Positions 56,268 through 64,000 of a stretch of DNA of 64,000 nucleotides are shown piece by piece. Origin of the DNA: [Phialemoniopsis] sp. UDSM-2020 (lineage: Eukaryota; Ascomycota; Sordariomycetes; Thyridiales; Thyridiaceae); the NCBI GenBank assembly GCA_018873225.1, contig JAEILZ010000001.1, forward strand, positions 6,944,001 to 7,008,000. The letters are read 5' to 3'. The position numbers and the translations under genes were made by a program. Numbering within the stretch: the first letter of the stretch is position 1; the number at the start of each line of letters is the position of its first letter. Under the pieces are notes generated by a model. The model made no database searches. It worked only from the letters and a program-made list of their open reading frames with translations, and was not told the DNA's origin.

Positions 56268-59133
56268 GACATCCGTTGCCAGCCTGGGCTCTCCCTGTTA
56301 GTAATGTTACGGAGGGTCGCCGGAAAAGAGAAAACGCCTTACATGGACATTGTGACGACTGAAGAGAAGCTGTGTCGACCGGGACACAAGCAACGTAATG
56401 ATATTAGGGTATGGGAGGTGGGTGGACTGGAGACCGGCTCCGAGTAGGTTGATTTGGCTTGTGCAGTATGAGTGGTGAGGTTCGCCGTGGAGCAGTGCAA
56501 CAAGCCGTGTTCTTCCCTCTGGGTATATTCTAGCGAGATGAAACAATAAAACTAAACAAAAGAAGAGAGAGAGGAAAGAGAGGGGATGGCGGGCTGGGAG
56601 CGAGAAGGAAGAGGCTTGGTGTTGATGAAGAAGGACTGACTGGAGGAGAAAGGCTGATAGAAGTTGGGGGGATGCCGCGTCTTCTTATCTTCGCGAGAGG
56701 GATGGACGAGATCACTCAGCCCAGCTGCCGGCCGAGTGGGAAGAGACCCGCATGGACCGTCCGATGGGGACACGATGATGTTGATGATGATGATGCTGCT
56801 ACTACTGCAGCGTGGGTGGGGTGGGGAAAGGGCAAAGGACATTGACTGAGTACATCTCAGAGATGGCAACCACTTGGACCAGAAGGACCACCTGAAACAC
56901 GGAAGCAAGAGGGAGCCCGCATGGAAAAAGAGAGGATGGGTCGGGCAAAAGCATCATACGCAATTTGGCCCATCAAGAGACCGCAGACAAAGATCGAATT
57001 TCCCGTACGCAGCTTGGCTGATGGGCTGGCAGAGGTCCGGCCGGGTGGTCGCCAGGGTTGGCGCTCGCCGGCGGGTGGTCGAGCCATGGCATGCTCAATG
57101 CTGTACCTACTTAGGTACGTACTCGCGGCGTACAAGAGACGGGAGTAGTGAATACGCGCGCGCAGAGGAGTAATGTCTCGGGAAGGCGGGCGCTTGGAGA
57201 TGAAAAGAAGCAATGCGCCACCACGCAAAGAAGCGAAGAGAACGGAGACAGGGCAGACAGCCAGGTACCAGATACCAAATTGCAGACCTGGGCGTATGTA
57301 CTCTTTCCACTCTGCGTACAGTAAGGTAGACTAGTTGGAACGAGGCGGTAGAAGCATCCCATCTCATCCATCACGACCGACAGACGTTGAGGACGGGGTC
57401 TGGAGGAAGAAGCAGGGTCGGATGATTTCCCGGCAGATGGTCCCACAGCGTCTCCGCCTCCCGAAAGGAGCAAGATGGACGAGCCATCAACGGCCCTAGC
57501 TCCTGGGAGTTGAGTTGTCGATGCAGGATCCGGGCTTCTGAGTGGACGGACAGAAGCTGGAGCGCATATGCAGGCTGCCACCCCTGCACTGGCGTCTATG
57601 AGTCATATTTAGACACATGGCCCCAAGACTGGATTACAGCGCATCCACCCACTAAAGCAGCACCTCTACACCGCTAATGCAGAGCGCCAAAACGCGCTGT
57701 AACTACGTCCTGCTCGCCTCACCCGTCCCCTACACGCGGGTTGGTCGTCGTGGCATCGCGGCACACCCGCGTCCTGCGCGACTGGAGAAGGGAAAACGCG
57801 GGGGAGGATGGGGGTGCCAGAGTGAATGGCAAACAAGTGAGCCAACAACAACGTGACTGCGCATCTTGCATCTTGCCTGCTCTGTGCATACGCGTTGCAG
57901 AGTCGCAGAGGCGACGCGACCAGTCAATAGGCACACAGTGCTGTCTCTCCTGTCCGACCTTGCCGCGAGAAACCCTCACTTTGGGCAGCTTGGGCTCCCA
58001 TGCCTAGGTTTGCCGCTTCTTCTTCTCCTTCTACTTCTCCCCTCTATTTTTGGACGGACCAGCTGGACCTGTCTCGGTAATTGCCAGAGGCTAGGCGAGC
58101 GGTTACTGAAATTGGCAGGCTCCAGGAAGCCGCCGGGGGGACCAACGGCCGGTTTGTACGCCGTAGCCGTGACAAGCGCCATGTTCCACCTCTGTCGTAG
58201 ATTGGGCGCGGCTTACATTGAGACATCTGCCCTGGGCGGCTCCTGAGATCGGATGCCAGGCCTAGGCCCGCTTGCCTGCCCAATCCGGCTTCTTAAAGGC
58301 TGCCTGTCCTCCATGAGCATGACTTGCACAGCCTCAGCAGGAGTCGCCCGACTGTCTGAGGATATTGGCCACGGTCGGGCGCGTAGACGCCGTCCTTGTT
58401 GGGACAGGCGCTTAGGGTTATTGAGCGACAGTATTACCTAAGTAACCGTATCCGGAGAGGAGTCCACTCATCTCGCGTGGGAGTCGTGGGTGGTTCGTGG
58501 CGCCCGTGGCAACTCCGCGCACCGTCAAGATGCGCGTGTGGCTGCTCAGCGACGCGGGCGCGAAAAGAAGAAGGGAAAAAAGAGGCTGGGATGAGCGGGC
58601 AGTAGTGAACGGCAGTGTCCGATTCGCCGTAGGCCACATCCCTGTCTGTCCTTCTTCCGTTAGTGCTCATGCAGCTCGCGCGAGGGCTCCGCCCAATGAG
58701 CTCCCGTCTTTGACGTCGTCCCCAAGAATACGGTGTAACTTTTCCGGATTCCGGCAGCTAGTCCACGATTTGTTTCATGTTTCGTCCTGCTAGCTTTGTC
58801 GTTTCATGTTTCAGATCGTCGCCCGTTGCACATGGGGGGCTCATGACTCACCTTCTTGGCTGCAGTAGCATGCATACACGACACTCATGATGGTGACGAT
58901 GACGATATTCGATATTGCAGGCAAGAGAGTCACTTTCAAAAACAGTAGATATCATCTCAAAGCAGTGCGACTTGGCTCCGCTGCGCTACGGCCCACGCCG
59001 CGCGCGCGCTCTGTATCTATTCCGCCTAGACCGTCTATGGCGATACCGCCTGTCATCGTATCAAGCTTTCCAAAAGGGGTAAAAAAACAACACGGTGAAA
59101 TCTATGTCATGAGAAATTTCCTTAGTCCATTAT
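56268..59133. other. Long intergenic region upstream of the conserved gene
   Basis: 2.87 kb without a convincing gene. It holds purine-rich tracts on the plus strand (56550-56660), i.e. pyrimidine-rich in the sense of the minus-strand gene, as in a long 5' UTR, and a gat/gct trinucleotide run at 56773-56811. Many small frames on both strands are present but none shows family features. Confidence 0.4.
56773..56811. repeat. Imperfect trinucleotide microsatellite
   Basis: Alternating gat, gct and act triplets (gatgatgttgatgatgatga...) over about 38 bp, in the presumed 5' leader of the minus-strand gene. Confidence 0.7.
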
Positions 59134-62100
59134 TCACGCCGGCGCGCCGCCAGCCTCCCCACCCACCATGACCACGTCCATCTTCCTCACCTGCCTGAGG
59201 GCTCTCCTCATCCCCTCGAGCTTCATCCGCTCCAGGACCAGCACCCCCCTTGCCAGCTCGCGCACCGCCCTGCGCCCGTGCCTCTCGTGCATCTCTTGCC
59301 ACCCGGCTAGCTCGCTCGCCACCGTCTGTTGCGAGTAGCGCAGCTCCCGGCTGAGGTCGTCCGCTTGGTCCTGCGCCTGCCTGCCCCGCTGCTCCCTCTC
59401 CTCATTCATCCGCTGCCGCGTGTCATCCAGCAGACCCAGGGGCCACCGCGTGGACCGGTTCATCGAGCTAAAGTCACGCTCTGCCTGCCGACGTGTAGCC
59501 GATATCTGGTTAATAAGCTTCGGCGGGCGGGCGAGGGCGTTGAGGATGGCATCGATTGTCGACTGCATGGCCAAAAAGGTGGCGTGAAAGGCCGTATAGG
59601 GATTCGAATGCGACGGCTGTAGTGCGCCCGCGTATGTCTGCAACGCCGTGATGTGTTGTTCGGGCAAGAACCCTAGCTGTCCTGTCCGCCGGGGGAGTAG
59701 CAGCGCAACATCGTAGAGATCTGTAGATTTTGGTCAGTCAATTATGTGTGCAAAGAGTAGAACTGGACCCGACGCACCATTTCCCACCAGAGCAATGACA
59801 TTGCTCCGCCTCGCCACGCTCTTGGTGAAGTAGTTGACGCCCCGGACCATGTCGCGGGCATGGTCGACAAACTGCTCAACCTCGCGAACGTCGTGGACCG
59901 GCTCGTACTCGTCGCGGACCTTTTCAGCCCTGGTCTCGGCTTTGAGCTTGCTCCTCTGCTCCATCATGTCCAGCTGTAGATCTGGCACCAAGAAGAACTC
60001 CCAGAGCATCTCGTGCGTCGCAAATGTGGGGTGGCTCAGGAGTATGCGTAGAAACCAGTCCATCCGCACCTGCAGGTCCTTGAGTGTCGCGCGGCTGGGC
60101 TTGGAGGGGATCTGGAAGGGGGACCGCAGGCCCGTGATGTTTGGTATCCACGAGGCCGGGTTCTCCACGGCCAGCAGCTTGGCCAGGTGCTCAAAGTCGG
60201 TGAGCGACCGACGACAAGTCGTCACCGCATAGCTGACCTTGTCCACCGGCGCCCCCGACTTAAGCACGAACCGGACGCTCGCATCCTCCACAAAGTAGGA
60301 CCTGACCACGGCCGTCGTACGCGAGTCGGCCCCGGGCGGCATGGAGAAGAGGGCGAGATCGTCAATCCTGTTGCGCACGTCGTCGTCCTTGGCCAGCTCG
60401 ACCGCCGTCAGCCCGCGCAGCTCTCTGGCCGCCACATCCACCCTCGGGTCTCCAAACAGGGCGCGCACCATGTCGAGCCGCCCGTACTTGCTCGCGACCA
60501 TGAGAGGCGTAAACTTCTTGTCGTTGGCGGCATTGACATCTACGTCGCACGTTTGCAGGATCCGCAGCGCCAGCTGCGCATCTGTCACAATGTGCAGGAG
60601 CGTGTTGCCCTTACCATCGACGTGGTCGTCCAAGTGCAGGCGCTGGCCATCCTCCTGCGTTACCCGAGCCACCTCGAGCGCCTCCTCGACCATGGTGCGG
60701 TACGTCGCGTGGTCGTAGGAGCGGCACAATGCAAATAGGGGTGTCTGCCCGTTCTTGTCTTTTTGCCGCCAGGGCAGCATCTTGCCGTGGGTCGCCATCA
60801 AGGAGGGCGCGTTGAAGAGGTAGTGCGCGACGCTTCGGCCCCAGATGTCCTGCACAGCAAAGTACCGCCGCAGCCTGTCGGGGCCTACGTGGGGCGAGGA
60901 TTGCAGGTACTTGAGAACCATGGAGATGATGTCGCGGTTGCCGAGCTGGACGGCCGCGCTGAACAGAGTCGTGTCTTCGTGGTTCATGTCGTCCAGGACA
61001 AAGTCCGGGCTGTAGTAGTCGGTGAGGGAGAGAAGGTATTGCAGGGTCTCGACCTGTTCGTGCTGGATGGCCATCATGAGGATTGACTCGCCAAAGGAGT
61101 CTTGGGTCTGCGAGAGTCGCTCGATTGAGGTGTCCGCTTCCAATGCGCTGCCTATCGTGCCGATGCTCGTGGCTCGCGAGCGAAACGAGATCTCGGACCC
61201 ACTCGACATGCTCCGCGTGTCCATCGCCACCCTTTTGATCCTCTTGGGGATGATGAGGGGGAAGCTACCTGCCGTACAGGCCTCGTCCTCTTGGAAGGGA
61301 AATACGTGGCTGAGATCCGAGCCCGAGGAGAAGCGCTCCGAGGCCGACAGGTCGACCGACGATCGCTTGGAAGATCGACGGGACGAGCCGTTGGTGAAAC
61401 TCCACCCGCTGCCGGACGACAGCCTGCGGCTCGAGCGTGATGAGCCGGCAGCATCGCCAGGGTCCAGGGCCTCTTCGCTCTCGCCGTCCTCGTCGTCATT
61501 GTCGGCCGGCTCGATGATCTTGTGCAGCTCGACCAGGTCGCCCTTGGCAGTGGCATCCCACAATGACTTGTTGCGGCGGCTGGCCCGCCGGAGCCCGGCC
61601 GAGTCCTGGACGAGGTAAGACAGCACCGCCTCAAAGGTGCTCAGAGCATAGCCGATCTCGCCGCTGTCGACGTCCTCGATGAAGATAAAGTGACGTATGT
61701 AGATGAATCTCGCCTGCAGGTGGCGCGTCTGGGCCCGAATCACGACGTAAAGTAGAAGTGAGACCAACGTGTCGGCATTCACCGTCATAAAGGGCTTCTC
61801 GGAAGCCGCCGCCGCCGCCGCCGCCGCGTACGCGGCCCCGGTGGACGGGTGCGGCATCTCGGCGAGCTGCGTGGCGAGTTTAACCGTCGACAGCAGCGTG
61901 TCGAGCATCTCCTGCGGGCTGGAGCCCGTGGGCATCTTCTTGAATTCCTCGACGGCGCGTCCGAGCGCGATGGTGACTTCGTGCTTGCCTCGGGGGCCGC
62001 CCTCGATGGCGATGCCGAGCTGCGAGATGTCGATAAACTCCATCTGGCGGATCTTGGCCTCGAGCTCCAGGTCTTCGTGCCGCTTGAGGGCCAGGAGGCG

Positions 62101-63188
62101 GGGAAAGAGCAGGTGGTGGACATTTTCCGCCACATAGCGCTCAATCAACTTCTCGACCACCGGGCCCGTCAGGTCGGTCGTGGCTCCCAGCAGCGAGAGC
62201 TGCTGCTTGTCCACGTTTTGAAATAGGTCGATGGCCGTAGTGATGGCCGTCTCGAGGGCGATCCGCATGACATTTTCGTCATCGTCGTCGCTCGTCCAGG
62301 TCCCGCTAAGGCTGTCGGACGACGGCTGTAGGGTTGCCGACGAGCCGCTGTTGGACCGGGCTTTCCTCGTCGCCGTCGTGATGGGCCCGTCCGGCAACGG
62401 GTCCGGGATGTGCGCCGACGAGGGCGGCGGCGGGAGCTGCTTCTCAAAAACAAGGCTGAACTCGCGAAATATTGTTTCCAGGCCGGACTGCATCTGCCTC
62501 GCAATGGCTGGAAAGTGGTTTAGCAGCTCGTGGAAGCTCTTGATGTCCTTTTTCTTGGGTAGGTCGACCGCTTCGCCCCCTTCCATGGCTCTCGCCCGAT
62601 CGACGCCGCCGTCGGACGCAGTGTGCGCCGGCGGGCCGCCCGGACTTAGAGCTGGCGGGACCTTGTCCTCCTCCCAGTTGCCGATGAGCGGCTTCGATAT
62701 GTAGTAGACGAGCCAAGGCTTGGGCTCGAGTGTATCGGCGTACCATATCGCGTCGCTGACAATGTTGGCCTGGGCCAGCGTCTTGAATCCTTGAGCAGCA
62801 TCACAGGTTAGATTCAGTTCACACTAGAAAGAGTAGAAGTGCACCGCAGCTCACCCTTGTTGCTGTAGACGACATTGTCCTTGATCACGACGCTGCGGCC
62901 ATTGATGGTGTTGTAGGGCTTGGCCTTGCCTCGGACCTCGCGCAGGTTCTGGACGGGCTCCTTGGCCCCAGGGGCGGTCGGTCTAGCCCCTGGGATGCGC
63001 AGGACGTGACTTCCCAGGAAGTCGTCCGAGGCGACCACCTCGGCGGTGGGGGTGCCGCTCTCTGTGTCGTGGCTGGACAGGAGCACATCTGTTGCGGGCA
63101 CAAGGAGAATGTGGTGGGCGATGGGGTGACACTGCGACGGGGTGGAGCTCTTGAAGAAGGCGCTCAGGAATGGGTTTAGAGGTTGCAT
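59134..63188 (-). CDS. VARP/Vrl1-like endosomal VPS9-ankyrin-PX-BAR protein, three exons
   Basis: Minus-strand exons 62855-63188, 59778-62789 and 59134-59720 give 1310 residues. The VPS9-type Rab5-GEF region (about 300-500) contains VEKLIERYVAENVHHLLFPR and NADTLVSLLLYVVIRAQTRH. A Ser-rich linker is followed by ankyrin repeats (about 670-905), e.g. DKKFTPLMVASKYGRLDMV. A PX-like domain (about 935-1040) has VDKVSYAVTTCRRSLTDFEH and IPSKPS. Helical sequence rich in Arg/Gln/Glu (about 1060-1300), split by intron 2, fits a BAR-like end. This order matches VARP-like proteins and yeast Vrl1, which act in endosomal membrane traffic. Exon 1, with IPGARPT and NGRSVVIKDNVVYSNKG, is joined by a clean gtgagc/caag intron. 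Confidence 0.87.
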
Positions 63189-64000
63189 TCATTCGGCTTG
63201 TCTCCTCGGAGCTGGTCACATCTGCAGGTCCCGGGCTCCAATGGGGAGCATGTGAAGGGCAACAGCACGATGGGCTGTCGCTTGTTGGTCAATCGGTCGT
63301 CGAGACTCTGGGCGACGGGGGCCGGATCGGCGGCTGGCTAGATGGCTGGATCCACGTCGGCCGGGAGGTGGTTGAGAGCTTGCAGGAGAGGAGAGGTGAT
63401 CAGTCACGTTTGCCCGATGAGTCGCCGGTCGAGGTGTGTAATGTCATGCCAATGCACTGGCAGTACGATCTTCTTGGGTTTGTTGCAGCTCGACTGGGTA
63501 CGCAAGCGACGCGAGGAAGGCTGAGGAGGTGCAGGAGAGCTTGAAGTACGTATTTGTTAGGCAATCAGATAAGGACGAGGCCAGATCAAATCAAATGGGG
63601 GAGCTCGACGCAATGGGACCTGATTGCGACAGGTGGGCCGCCTGTGGTGACTTCATATCGCCCCCAATTTTCGGTATAGCTTTGTAGATTCAGTGGGTCG
63701 CCCTGCTATTACCAGGCCCGAGCTCGCGAGACGGCGGACTGGATCTCTTGACACACATATGCATACTTTTTGAACTTGCAAACTTTTATCATAGCGAGAT
63801 CATGAAAGAATTAAGTTACTACTGACATAAGCAATTGCTGTTGGTGGTTTTCTCAATAATGAATCACGGGCTTCTTCAGAGCAATTTGAGTTCATTGGCA
63901 TCCGGTTTGCTAGCGAGCATCGATAAGCAGTAATAAAGAGTGCCCGCCACCCCAAACGAATTTGTGGTATCAAGAATGTGACCGTTGCGCCATAGTGTGT
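63189..64000. other. Intergenic, right edge
   Basis: Promoter side of the VARP-like gene. A plus-strand open frame at 63170-63544 overlaps that gene's start and has no domain features. Nothing else was recognised. Confidence 0.45.

Noticed and set aside
63170..63544. 124-codon plus-strand frame at the right edge
   Set aside because: It overlaps the start of the VARP-like gene in antisense and has no domain features.

Overview
The window looks like a gene-dense stretch of a filamentous ascomycete (Pezizomycotina, probably Sordariomycetes) nuclear genome. Most genes carry short introns (about 50-90 nt) with GT-AG borders and CTRAC-like branch points. The families present are typical of such fungi: a highly reducing polyketide synthase, a CFEM-domain protein, a TRI12-like efflux pump, GT61 and GH47 glycan enzymes, and a small secreted cysteine-containing protein. 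No rRNA, tRNA or CRISPR was found. The species cannot be named from sequence alone.

Layout. 0.6-1.5 kb: a cysteine-rich single-pass membrane protein. 2.1-6.4 kb: a compact trio made of a type-B carboxylesterase and two short-chain dehydrogenases, tail-to-tail then head-to-head. 7.1-10.2 kb: a 1035-residue protein with a Gln/Pro-rich N-terminus, a coiled coil and five CxxCY modules. 10.4-17.8 kb: a GPI-type CFEM protein, a sulfotransferase-like protein, a class A flavin monooxygenase with repeated palindromes in its promoter, and a GT1 glycosyltransferase. 18.1-18.9 kb: a broken PD-(D/E)XK-like gene. 20.3-33.6 kb: a TRI12-like MFS pump, a Gag-like protein, a salicylate-hydroxylase-like flavin monooxygenase, a secreted protein, a subtilase relic, a GMC oxidoreductase and a DHA1-type MFS transporter with a GC-AG intron. 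33.8-40.7 kb: an aspartic-peptidase-like membrane protein without visible catalytic motifs, a GT61 glycosyltransferase and a GH47 mannosidase. 42.5-43.6 kb: a Ser-rich hypothetical protein. 44.4-53.8 kb: a short-chain dehydrogenase and a KS-AT-DH-ER-KR-ACP polyketide synthase. 54.6-63.2 kb: a conserved fungal protein and a VARP/Vrl1-like VPS9-ankyrin-PX-BAR protein.

How the genes may work together. The PKS has no methyltransferase or release domain and only one close oxidoreductase neighbour. The other secondary-metabolism-type genes (esterase, two SDRs, two flavin monooxygenases, glycosyltransferase, GMC oxidase, two efflux pumps) lie 13-45 kb away, mixed with secretory-pathway and trafficking genes. 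They could be a dispersed cluster or several small metabolic modules; the sequence does not decide. No obvious pathway-specific Zn2Cys6 regulator was seen.

Gene models were spliced by hand. Reading phase was checked at every junction, and exon lengths sum to whole codons for every intact gene listed. ATG starts were required, so models beginning at TTG or GTG were moved to the next in-frame ATG.
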